Origin: Thermococcus sp.
GTDB taxonomy: Archaea; Methanobacteriota_B; Thermococci; Thermococcales; Thermococcaceae
Direction: 5' to 3'
DNA: 9,069 nt
Assembly (NCBI GenBank): GCA_021160985.1
Contig: JAGHBN010000034.1
Location: 1 to 9,069 of the forward strand
Shown: positions 1 through 6,029 of the stretch, piece after piece
Position numbering within the stretch: position 1 is the stretch's first letter
How the letters are laid out: the number at the start of each line of letters is the position of its first letter
The notes under the pieces: generated by a model
What the model was told of the DNA's origin: nothing
Databases searched by the model: none
Seen by the model: the letters and a program-made list of their open reading frames with translations, nothing else
Translations under genes and position numbers: made by a program

Positions 1-77
1 CCAACGCTCGTGAGCACTATGGGCACCATGGCCATTAGGGAGGTTATCAGGATGGAGAGCACGGATCCAACGTCCAT
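1..77 (-). CDS. ABC transporter permease, second subunit (5' fragment)
   Basis: This is the first 25 codons of a gene that runs off the left edge of the window. The ATG at 77-75 shares its A with the TGA stop of the preceding permease (TGATG), a typical translational-coupling overlap. The peptide begins MDVGSVLSILITSLMAMVPI, a hydrophobic N-terminus suited to a first membrane helix. BMP-type nucleoside/sugar ABC importers normally carry two different permeases encoded in tandem after the ATPase, so the second permease (YufQ/NupQ-like) is expected exactly here. The assignment rests on position and hydrophobicity, because too little sequence is present to show a family motif. Confidence 0.82.
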   Translation of the reverse strand, partial: MDVGSVLSILITSLMAMVPIVLTSV

Positions 78-1126
78 CAGGCAGCCCCCCTGTGGATTGC
101 TTTCTTAACCAGGTCGTACAGGCTCGGGATGGCGACGGTTATGACGATGATTCCCTGGATGACCTTGATGATCTCCAGCGGGACGTGGGCCTGAGCCTGC
201 ATCAGGGCGGTTCCAGCGCGGAGCATTCCGAAGAATATTGCCGACAGGATTATGCCCAGCGGGTGGTTCCTTCCGACGAGGGCAACGCCTATTCCGTCGA
301 AACCGAAGCCGTAGATGTTCGCACCGCCCTGGCTGATGGCGTAGCCCGGTCCCTCTCCCATGATCTTCATGGCACCGCCAAGGCCGCTGAGGAGACCACC
401 GATGAGGAAAGACCACATGACCGCCATCTTTGGATTCATTCCCGCGTAGCGTGCGGCTTTCTGGTTTATTCCGCTGGCGCGCATGCCGAATCCCATCGTG
501 GTGTGCCAGAGCAGGAAGTACGTCAGCAGTGCGGCGATGATTGCGATGATTATTGCTATCGAGAGTCCGTAGCCAATGATGGGGAGCCTTGCATTAACTG
601 GTATCCTGAGGGTCTTGTTGGGGTCGTTGGGGTTGGCGTAGGGGCCGACTATGAGCCAGAGAACGAAGAACCAGCCGATCCAGTTGAGCATGATCGTCGA
701 GATGACCTCGTGAACGCCGCGGTAGACCTTGAGCACCGCCGCAGGGAGGGCCCATAGGGCGCCGAAGAGCATGCCCATGACGAGACCGAACCACATGTTG
801 TCCCAGATATTGGTGAATATCACCGCGGCTATTGCCCCGAAGTAGAAGGAGCTTTCGGCACCGATGTTGAAGATTCCTGTCCTCGTGCCGATTGCGAACG
901 TGAGCGCCGTGAGCATTATCGGGGTTGCATATCTGAGGGTCGAGGCTATTCCGTACGTGGATCCAAGGGCGCCCTGGAAGAGCCAGTAGTACGCGGACCA
1001 TGGGTTGTAGCCGAAGGCCAGGAGAACTATCGCACCGATTATGAAACCCACGAGTACGGCTATGAGGCTCTCAACGAAGGGGCGGAGGTTTATTGCCTTC
1101 AGGAGCTCACTTCCTGATCTCTTCAT
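77..1126 (-). CDS. ABC transporter permease, BMP/nucleoside-type importer
   Basis: This 349-residue integral membrane protein should form half of the transmembrane channel of an ABC importer. It has about nine or ten hydrophobic segments, the clearest near residues 20-38, 64-81, 112-131, 143-161, 183-206, 236-252, 289-304 and 317-334. Two family signatures of the branched-chain/simple-sugar permease class are visible: the RTGIFNIGAES segment at residues 82-92, and ASGINQKAARYAGM at 217-230, the cytoplasmic loop expected to dock on the ATPase. The ATG start at 1126 is preceded by GGGAGGT with 7 nt spacing and lies inside the end of the ATPase gene (20-nt overlap). It resembles bacterial YufP/NupP. 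The substrate is probably a nucleoside or related compound given the BMP partner, but sequence alone cannot fix it. Confidence 0.93.
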   Translation of the reverse strand: MKRSGSELLKAINLRPFVESLIAVLVGFIIGAIVLLAFGYNPWSAYYWLFQGALGSTYGIASTLRYATPIMLTALTFAIGTRTGIFNIGAESSFYFGAIAAVIFTNIWDNMWFGLVMGMLFGALWALPAAVLKVYRGVHEVISTIMLNWIGWFFVLWLIVGPYANPNDPNKTLRIPVNARLPIIGYGLSIAIIIAIIAALLTYFLLWHTTMGFGMRASGINQKAARYAGMNPKMAVMWSFLIGGLLSGLGGAMKIMGEGPGYAISQGGANIYGFGFDGIGVALVGRNHPLGIILSAIFFGMLRAGTALMQAQAHVPLEIIKVIQGIIVITVAIPSLYDLVKKAIHRGAA

Positions 1127-2645
1127 AGCGGATACCTCCCATCATCATTCCTATTTCTTCTGTATTCACTTCCTCGGGCTTCACAATGCCCATGAACTCA
1201 CCCTCGTAGATGACTCCCATCCTGTCGCTGAGCTGGATGACTTCATCCAAGTCGGCCGATACCAGGAGAACGGCCTTGCCTTCGTTTCTGAGCTTGACGA
1301 GGTAGTTCCTTATGTATTCGGTAGAAGCTACATCCACGCCGCGTGTCGGCTGGGCCGCGATAATGAATATGGGTTCCTTGCTAACCTCCCTCGCAACGAT
1401 GAGCTTCTGCTGGTTTCCGCCGCTGAGGGACTTAACCGGTGTCTCAGTACCAGGGGCGGTGATGTCAAACTGCTCTATGAGTGACTTGGCATGTTCCCTG
1501 GCCCTGCTCCAGTTTATAACGCCTTTGAGGCGCTGGAAGTCGGGGCGCCAGTGGAGGCCGAGAATGGAGTTTTCCGTCACGGTCATGTCGAGAATTAAGC
1601 CCATGTGAGTTCTGTCCTCAGGTATGTGCGCCATTCCGAGTTCGTAGAGCTCCTTTGGCCCCCTTCCTGTAATGTCCTTGCCCTGGAGGTATATTTTGCC
1701 CTCTTCCACCTTCCTGAGCCCAGAAATCGCCTCAATCAGCTCGGTCTGGCCGTTACCCTCAACACCGGCTATTCCAAATATCTCGCCGGCACGGACATCG
1801 AATGAGAGGCCGTTGACCGCAATCTCGCCACGGTCGCCCATAACCTTGAGGTTCTCGACGCGAAGAATTGGTTCACCCGGCTCTCTTGGAGGCTTCTCTA
1901 TCCTCAGGACAACGTCCCTTCCAACCATCATCCTGGCAAGGAGCTGGGGCGTTGCCTCGCTCGTGTTGACCGTTCCGATGACTTCCCCCTTCCTGATGAC
2001 GGTGACGCGGTCGGTGAGCTCCATGACCTCGTTGAGTTTGTGGCTGATGAAGATGATGGTCTTGCCCTCTGCCTTGAGCTGCCTCAGGACGCGGAAGAGC
2101 TCTTCAACCTCCATGGGAGTGAGAACCGCAGTGGGCTCATCGAGGATGATGACATCGACGTCGCGGTAGAGCATCTTGAGGATTTCTACCCTCTGCTGGA
2201 CACCAACAGGGAGGTTCTCAACGGGGATTTCGAGGGGTACCTGGAAGTTCAACTCGTCCATGAGCTTCTGGAGCTTTTCCTTCGCCTTCTCGATGTCTAT
2301 CTTTGAAAACAGTCCGTGACCCTCCATTCCGAGTATTATGTTGTGGAGGGCATCAAAAACCTCAACGAGCGTGAAGTGCTGGTGAACCATACCGATGCCG
2401 TGAGCAATGGCATCGGAGGGGCTCTTAAAGTGAACCTCTTTACCCCGGATGAAAATTTTACCGGAAGTGGGATGAAGCATCCCGAAGAGGATCTTCATGA
2501 GGGTGGTCTTTCCGGCACCGTTCTCACCTAAGAGACCCAAAATCTCGCCTTCATTAACAGTGAGATCAACGCCTTTGAGGGCCTTTGTGCCATCAGGGTA
2601 AACTTTGACAATTCCCTTCATTTCGATTATTGGTGTTCTATCCAT
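1107..2645 (-). CDS. ABC transporter ATP-binding protein with two nucleotide-binding domains (nucleoside/sugar type)
   Basis: This 512-residue protein fuses two ABC ATPase domains, as in RbsA, MglA and YufO/NupO, and energises import by the adjoining permeases. The first domain has a full set of motifs: Walker A GENGAGKT (40-47), Q-loop Gln89, signature LPVGVQQR (145-152, a weak LSGGQ), Walker B VIILDEP (165-171) and switch His202. The second domain has a degenerate Walker A, GVEGNGQT (294-301, no Lys), a good signature LSGGNQQK (407-414), a Walker B lacking the acidic pair (IIAAQPTRG, 428-436), and Ala465 where the switch His should be. The composite ATP site built on the second Walker motifs is therefore probably not hydrolytic. 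This asymmetry is familiar in the family and not a defect. The ATG is preceded by GGGGGTG (2651-2657) with 5 nt spacing. Confidence 0.95.
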   Translation of the reverse strand: MDRTPIIEMKGIVKVYPDGTKALKGVDLTVNEGEILGLLGENGAGKTTLMKILFGMLHPTSGKIFIRGKEVHFKSPSDAIAHGIGMVHQHFTLVEVFDALHNIILGMEGHGLFSKIDIEKAKEKLQKLMDELNFQVPLEIPVENLPVGVQQRVEILKMLYRDVDVIILDEPTAVLTPMEVEELFRVLRQLKAEGKTIIFISHKLNEVMELTDRVTVIRKGEVIGTVNTSEATPQLLARMMVGRDVVLRIEKPPREPGEPILRVENLKVMGDRGEIAVNGLSFDVRAGEIFGIAGVEGNGQTELIEAISGLRKVEEGKIYLQGKDITGRGPKELYELGMAHIPEDRTHMGLILDMTVTENSILGLHWRPDFQRLKGVINWSRAREHAKSLIEQFDITAPGTETPVKSLSGGNQQKLIVAREVSKEPIFIIAAQPTRGVDVASTEYIRNYLVKLRNEGKAVLLVSADLDEVIQLSDRMGVIYEGEFMGIVKPEEVNTEEIGMMMGGIRYEEIRK

Positions 2646-2678
2646 CCCAGCACCCCCTTTAAAATGTGGAGAGTGGAG

Positions 2679-2693
2679 AAAAGGAAATAAAAA
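2679..2693 (-). terminator. T-rich tract between binding-protein and ATPase genes (possible partial terminator)
   Basis: On the minus strand, just after the stop of the binding-protein gene, the sequence reads TTTTTATTTCCTTTT. Archaeal RNA polymerase terminates at oligo-T runs without needing a hairpin. The ATPase gene starts about 50 nt from that stop and has no convincing promoter of its own, so partial readthrough is more likely than full termination. That would give more binding protein than membrane components. The T-run is seen directly; its effect is inferred. Confidence 0.45.
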
Positions 2694-2696
2694 GGG

Positions 2697-3926
2697 TCAC
2701 TCAGCGAGTTCCATCATTTCCTGCCAGGTCTGGGCGGCGCGAACCTTCTCTATGCTTTCCTTGTCCATCGGGGCCGGGACCTTTATTTCGCCGTTCTTTA
2801 TCTTGTTCTCAAGCTCTTTCACGGCATCCCAGATCCAGTCGGGAACCTGCTTCCTGGTATTCTCAAGGTACTGTTTCAGCTCGTCCTTGCTGTTGAAGCC
2901 TAGGTCCTTGAGCTTCTGCTGCTGGGTGTCCTCAGGAAGTGAGTTGAACATGGCCATGACGTCGTCAACGGTGCTGAGACCAACACCGTCCTCCTTGAGG
3001 CCGAGCTCGACTACTCCTCCCTTGAAGGTACCCTCAACGGCATCCTTAACGGCGGTGTAAACACCGACGTCAACGCGCTTCATCATGCTGGCGATTATGA
3101 CACCGGGCTTGATCCAGTCCTGGGCGGAGTCAACACCGATGGCGAACGGCGGACCCATCTTCTTGTTCTGGGCTTTAAGGGCTTCTTCAACAGCATCGAA
3201 GACACCCAGTCCAGTACCACCAGCTACCTGGTAGATTACCCACGCACCCTGGCTGAGCTGGGCCTGGGCAGCGGCCTTACCCTTGGCAGCGTCACCAAAG
3301 CTTCCGGTGTACTGGTAGAGGACGTCTATGCTAACGTCCTTCCCCTCTTTTTGCTTGTAGTAGTCTTCGGCCCATTTAATACCAAAGCGGTAGCCTGCCT
3401 CGAACTTGTAGAGGACCGGAATCTCCATTCCGAGAACGATACCGACCTTGTCCTTGCCATCGTTGGCTGCAATGAGGCCGGCGAGTGCACCAGCAAGGGC
3501 CGAACCCTCGTTCTCCTTGAAGAGGATGCTCATGACGTTGTCCTTGTCTGGAATGAAACCATCAATAATGGCGAATTTCTGGTCGGGATATTCGTCCGCA
3601 ACCTGCTTGACGGCGTCGGTCATCATGAAGCCGACGGCTATGATAACGAGGTACTTCTTCTGGGCGGCAAGGGTCTCGAGGTTTTTAACGTAGTCGTCCT
3701 CGCTGTTGCTCTGGAGCTCAACGAGCTCAAGGTTGAATTCCTTTGCCGCCTTGCTGGCACCGAGGTATGCCATGTCGTTGAAGCTCAGGTCGCCCCTTCC
3801 ACCGACGTCATAGACGATGGCGATGGCGCCTTTGGTGGATTCCTCTTCACTTGAGGAAATACAGCCGCTGGCCACTACACTAAGGGCCATAAGGCCGATT
3901 AAAAACAGACCTAGCAGTTTCTTCAT
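2697..3926 (-). CDS. BMP-family lipoprotein, ABC importer substrate-binding protein
   Basis: This 409-residue extracellular solute-binding protein belongs to the BMP/PnrA/TmpC family, whose characterised members bind purine nucleosides. Residues 1-21 are a signal peptide (MKK, then a hydrophobic stretch) ending in a VASGC lipobox, so Cys22 should be the lipid anchor, followed by an acidic Ser/Glu linker. The family hallmark VGGRGDLSFND lies at residues 41-51. It exceeds the usual length of about 350. A helical stretch near 325-365 and a tail after the terminal GEIKVP motif (from about residue 383) look like extensions. It is the promoter-proximal gene of the operon, with GGGGTG (3932-3937) 5 nt before the ATG and a TATA box at 3967-3980. 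Nucleoside binding is inferred from the family; other ligands are possible. Confidence 0.94.
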   Translation of the reverse strand: MKKLLGLFLIGLMALSVVASGCISSSEEESTKGAIAIVYDVGGRGDLSFNDMAYLGASKAAKEFNLELVELQSNSEDDYVKNLETLAAQKKYLVIIAVGFMMTDAVKQVADEYPDQKFAIIDGFIPDKDNVMSILFKENEGSALAGALAGLIAANDGKDKVGIVLGMEIPVLYKFEAGYRFGIKWAEDYYKQKEGKDVSIDVLYQYTGSFGDAAKGKAAAQAQLSQGAWVIYQVAGGTGLGVFDAVEEALKAQNKKMGPPFAIGVDSAQDWIKPGVIIASMMKRVDVGVYTAVKDAVEGTFKGGVVELGLKEDGVGLSTVDDVMAMFNSLPEDTQQQKLKDLGFNSKDELKQYLENTRKQVPDWIWDAVKELENKIKNGEIKVPAPMDKESIEKVRAAQTWQEMMELAE

Positions 3927-3966
3927 GCTAACACCCCGCAGGTTTTACAGAGGTATAATGGCGGCT

Positions 3967-3980
3967 AAAATATATACTTT
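3967..3980 (-). promoter_or_regulatory. TATA box for the BMP ABC importer operon
   Basis: The minus strand reads AAAGTATATATTTT, a strong archaeal TATA element. A start about 25 nt downstream would fall near 3948, leaving a leader of about 22 nt that holds the GGGGTG ribosome binding site. Position and spacing fit the binding-protein ATG at 3926. Confidence 0.7.
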
Positions 3981-4013
3981 GCGGTCTTTAGAACACCGAA
4001 AATTTGAGAAAGG

Positions 4014-4020
4014 ATTTTAA
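4014..4020 (+). promoter_or_regulatory. Candidate TATA element for the 4050-4499 gene
   Basis: ATTTTAA, preceded by the purine-rich GAAAGG that can act as a TFB recognition element, lies so that a start 25 nt downstream would be near 4041-4043. That would give a leader of under 10 nt carrying GTGATG just before the ATG at 4050. The match is moderate. The region 3927-4049 thus holds two outward-facing promoters and nothing else recognised. Confidence 0.45.
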
Positions 4021-4049
4021 CCAGAAAGTAAAAGTTTTTTGTGATGACC

Positions 4050-4499
4050 ATGCTGAAGAAAATAGCGGAACTGGATTCAGGGGTGGTTTTAATAACTGGA
4101 GACGGGAAAAGGCTTGCGAAAATATACATGAATGCCTGGAGCAGAGGCGGGAAGCGCGTGCTTGCTGAGTACCTCCCGTTTCAGGTGGACGGTGATGTCT
4201 ACATAGGCCCGCCGTTTGAGAGCGACGACTTTGATGTGTACCTGATAGTCAATCCCCTCTCGCGCTCAAAAGAGGAGAGGGAAAGGCTGAAGGGATGGCT
4301 GGAGAAGCACAGGGACAGGCTCGTCCTGATGTATGAACACAAGTACGTAAAGGACTCAATAACGCGCTACGGGCTTAAAGACTCTATCGACTACCTGATA
4401 GCGTACAAGAGGGAGACGGTCGGTTTTGAAAAGATCGACGTGATGCGTCTGGAGAAGGGGAGAATAGTCGGGAGCAAGACCTACGTGAGGAGGTACTGA
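4050..4499 (+). CDS. Uncharacterised protein with possible degenerate P-loop
   Basis: This is a 149-residue soluble, basic protein with no signal peptide or membrane segment, whose function I do not recognise. Near the N-terminus, GVVLITGDGKRLAK (residues 11-24) resembles a RecA/KaiC-type P-loop that has lost the G-K-T/S ending (it reads GDGKR). A second hydrophobic strand, FDVYLIVNP (61-69), sits about where a Walker B strand would be but lacks its acidic residue. The C-terminal IDVMRLEKGRIVG (129-141) looks like a closing beta hairpin. A degenerate RecA-like fold related to archaeal KaiC-like proteins is a guess from this pattern. GTG at 4041 and ATG at 4044 are in-frame alternatives. ATG 4050 is preferred because GTGATG at 4041-4046 then acts as the ribosome binding site. 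It is divergent from the ABC operon. Confidence 0.8.
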   Translation: MLKKIAELDSGVVLITGDGKRLAKIYMNAWSRGGKRVLAEYLPFQVDGDVYIGPPFESDDFDVYLIVNPLSRSKEERERLKGWLEKHRDRLVLMYEHKYVKDSITRYGLKDSIDYLIAYKRETVGFEKIDVMRLEKGRIVGSKTYVRRY

Positions 4500-4511
4500 G
4501 GGGCACGTGCG

Positions 4512-4520
4512 GTTTATAAA
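4512..4520 (+). promoter_or_regulatory. TATA box for the C/D-box sRNA
   Basis: GTTTATAAA lies just after the stop of the preceding gene. Its centre is about 25 nt upstream of 4541, where the predicted terminal stem of the sRNA begins. The spacing suggests that the sRNA is made from its own promoter and not only by processing of a readthrough transcript. Confidence 0.6.
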
Positions 4521-4540
4521 CTGCAGGGAGGACAGCCCAA

Positions 4541-4600
4541 CGCCCGATGACGACTGGCTTCGGGTCTGAGGAGTGATGACACCAGCTATCGCCGAGGGCT
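4541..4600 (+). ncRNA. C/D-box 2'-O-methylation guide sRNA (double guide)
   Basis: Elements appear in the correct order and spacing: stem GCCC (4542-4545), C box ATGACGA (4547-4553), 12-nt guide (4554-4565), D' box CTGA (4566-4569), 4-nt spacer GGAG, C' box GTGATGA (4573-4579, its first G being the last base of the spacer), 12-nt guide (4580-4591), D box CCGA (4592-4595), stem GGGC (4596-4599). The total of about 58 nt is the archaeal norm. Such RNAs bind L7Ae, Nop5 and fibrillarin and direct ribose methylation of the target nucleotide paired to the fifth base upstream of D or D'. The D guide complements CGATAGCTGGT, matching the conserved UAGCUGGU of 23S rRNA domain II. The D' guide complements ACCCGAAGCCAG, resembling the ACCCGAA segment of the same domain. 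The rRNA matches are from memory. The C and D boxes each deviate by one base. Confidence 0.82.
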
Positions 4601-4607
4601 TTATATA
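4600..4607 (+). promoter_or_regulatory. TATA box for ftsY, abutting the sRNA 3' end
   Basis: TTTATATA begins at the base right after the 3' arm of the sRNA terminal stem. Transcription about 25 nt downstream would start near 4628, giving a leader of about 13 nt with GGTGG (4631-4635) in front of the ATG at 4641. The T-rich stretch to 4614 could also help end the sRNA. Confidence 0.6.
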
Positions 4608-4640
4608 CTCTTTATTCAGCCCTTCCATTGGGTGGGCTTC

Positions 4641-5546
4641 ATGCTCGGAAAACTAAAGGAAAAATTAGGCTCATTCGTGGAGAGGGTATCTCAGACTGAA
4701 ATAAGCGAGAAGGACGTTGAAAACGCTCTCTGGAACCTGGAGATAGAGCTGCTCGAAGCTGATGTTGCCCTTGAGACGGTTGAGGAGCTTAAGGAAAAAA
4801 TAAAAGAGAAACTCGTGGGCCAGAAGGTCAAGATTGGAACCAATAAGAGGGCGCTGGTGGAGGAAGCTGTTAGGGAGGCAGTGCTTGAGGTTCTGACCCC
4901 GGAGAGGAAAATAGACCTCCTTGAAATGATCCGCTCGAAGGAAGAGAAGCCCTTCGTCATAGTCTTTGTCGGCTTTAACGGCTCGGGGAAGACAACAACC
5001 ATCGCCAAGCTCGCCAACTGGCTCAAGAAGAACGGTTTAAGCGCTGTCATAGCGGCGAGCGACACCTTCAGGGCGGGCGCAATAGAGCAGGTGGAGGAGC
5101 ACGCCAAGCGCGTCGGCGTCAGGGTCATCAAGCACGACTACGGGGCGGACCCGGCGGCGGTTGCCTACGACGCAATCCAGCACGCCAGGGCGAGAGGGGT
5201 TGATGTGGTTCTCGTCGACACCGCCGGGAGGAACGAGCTCAACAGGAACCTCATGGACGAGATGAAGAAGATAGTGCGCGTCACCAAGCCCGACCTGGTC
5301 ATCTTCGTCGGCGACAGCCTGAGCGGAAACGCCGTTGTTGAGCAGGCCAAGCAGTTCAACGAGGCCGTTAGGATAGACGGCGTAATCCTCACCAAGCTCG
5401 ACGCGGACGCGAGGGGTGGAGCGGCCTTGAGCATAAGCCACGCGATTGGCGCGCCAATACTCTTCGTCGGCGTCGGTCAGGGCTACGACGACCTGAAGCC
5501 CTTCGACGAGAAGTGGTTCGTGGAGAGGATTTTCGGGGAGGAGTGA
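4641..5546 (+). CDS. ftsY: Signal recognition particle receptor FtsY
   Basis: This SRP-family GTPase is the membrane-associated receptor that docks SRP-ribosome complexes at the Sec translocon. The 301-residue protein has a helical N domain (about 1-90, rich in Glu/Lys) followed by the G domain. Visible motifs are P-loop GFNGSGKTT (111-119), DTFRAGA (141-147, the SRP GTPase insertion motif), DTAGR (193-197), TKLD (251-254) and the closing GVGQG (277-281). FNGSGKTTT and the absence of a methionine-rich M domain separate it from SRP54. It lacks the long acidic A domain of many bacterial homologues, as expected for archaea. ATG 4641 is chosen over in-frame GTG 4632 because GGTGG at 4631-4635 gives a correctly spaced ribosome binding site. 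It follows an sRNA gene and converges with the next gene, 14 nt away. Confidence 0.96.
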   Translation: MLGKLKEKLGSFVERVSQTEISEKDVENALWNLEIELLEADVALETVEELKEKIKEKLVGQKVKIGTNKRALVEEAVREAVLEVLTPERKIDLLEMIRSKEEKPFVIVFVGFNGSGKTTTIAKLANWLKKNGLSAVIAASDTFRAGAIEQVEEHAKRVGVRVIKHDYGADPAAVAYDAIQHARARGVDVVLVDTAGRNELNRNLMDEMKKIVRVTKPDLVIFVGDSLSGNAVVEQAKQFNEAVRIDGVILTKLDADARGGAALSISHAIGAPILFVGVGQGYDDLKPFDEKWFVERIFGEE

Positions 5547-5548
5547 GC

Positions 5549-5563
5549 TTTTCCCTTTTCTTA
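5549..5563 (+). terminator. T-rich terminator after ftsY
   Basis: Directly after the ftsY stop the plus strand reads TTTTCCCTTTTCTTA, the usual archaeal oligo-T termination signal. It overlaps the last codon of the convergent gene. No equivalent T-run serves the opposite strand at this junction. Confidence 0.5.
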
Positions 5564-6025
5564 TACGCTAACCGCGACTCCCATGCGAACCACGGCCCAG
5601 ACGGCGAGAGAACTCAAAACTGTTGAGACGGCCCAGAGGGCTTCCTCACTTCTCTCCGGTTTTGTCTTCAAAGCCACCTCTCCAGCCCACTGGATGAGGG
5701 GTGTGAGGAGAAGGAGAGCAAGAAGGGCAATTCCTTCGTCAATGGTCAGGAGCGCCGTCCCTATGAGCAATGTAACTCCAGCGGAACCCGAAAGCAGGGC
5801 GGTTTTTATGGAATTCCTCCAGAGGGCGAAAAGGGCAGCGGTGATGAAGGGTAGAGCAACCACAAGGAAGAAGATAAGTGATGGCTCAAAGTAAAAGCGG
5901 CAGATTGGGTAAGGGCGAACCTGACGGCAGGAAGCCCCAACGTAGTATTCCGAGGGGAGTAAAATCATGAGCAGGAATTCCCACGCGGGAAAGAGGAGAG
6001 GGTAAAGGAGAGAGCGGAGCTTCAC
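5561..6025 (-). CDS. Uncharacterised membrane protein (five predicted helices)
   Basis: This 154-residue protein has hydrophobic stretches near residues 6-24, 49-68, 74-93, 97-117 and 130-150, separated by short charged loops. I do not recognise the family. Two cysteines (33 and 42) lie in the first hydrophilic loop, within a Cys-Arg-rich segment that could be extracellular and disulphide-bonded. The start is placed at GTG 6025 because a full GGAGGTGA sequence lies 4 nt before it, within the end of the preceding gene. An in-frame ATG at 6052 would add nine residues (MRFPHGGEF) that simply translate the ribosome binding site. It begins 4 nt after the stop of the 6030-6752 gene, so the pair is probably co-transcribed and may work together at the membrane. 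Its end is 14 nt from the end of ftsY. Confidence 0.8.
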   Translation of the reverse strand: MKLRSLLYPLLFPAWEFLLMILLPSEYYVGASCRQVRPYPICRFYFEPSLIFFLVVALPFITAALFALWRNSIKTALLSGSAGVTLLIGTALLTIDEGIALLALLLLTPLIQWAGEVALKTKPERSEEALWAVSTVLSSLAVWAVVRMGVAVSV

Positions 6026-6029
6026 GAAC

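Noticed and set aside
290..300. Second ABC nucleotide-binding domain of the 1107-2645 gene as a damaged or pseudogenised domain
   Set aside because: Loss of the Walker A Lys and Walker B acids in the second domain is normal for this sugar/nucleoside subfamily. (The coordinates given are approximate residue numbers.)
92..757. Long plus-strand open frame antisense to the first permease
   Set aside because: The peptide is Asp/Arg/Glu-rich low-complexity sequence, as expected from reading a hydrophobic GC-rich gene backwards. It has no ribosome binding site, and the minus-strand permease has clear family motifs.
2651..2665. TTTTAAAGG on the minus strand as a separate promoter for the ABC ATPase gene
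   Set aside because: A start 25 nt downstream would fall inside the coding sequence, past the ATG at 2645, and the GGGGGTG ribosome binding site would be lost.
3351..3854. Plus-strand open frame inside the BMP lipoprotein gene
   Set aside because: It is a shadow of the real gene, rich in Val/Leu/Glu from reverse codons, with no promoter and no recognisable motif.
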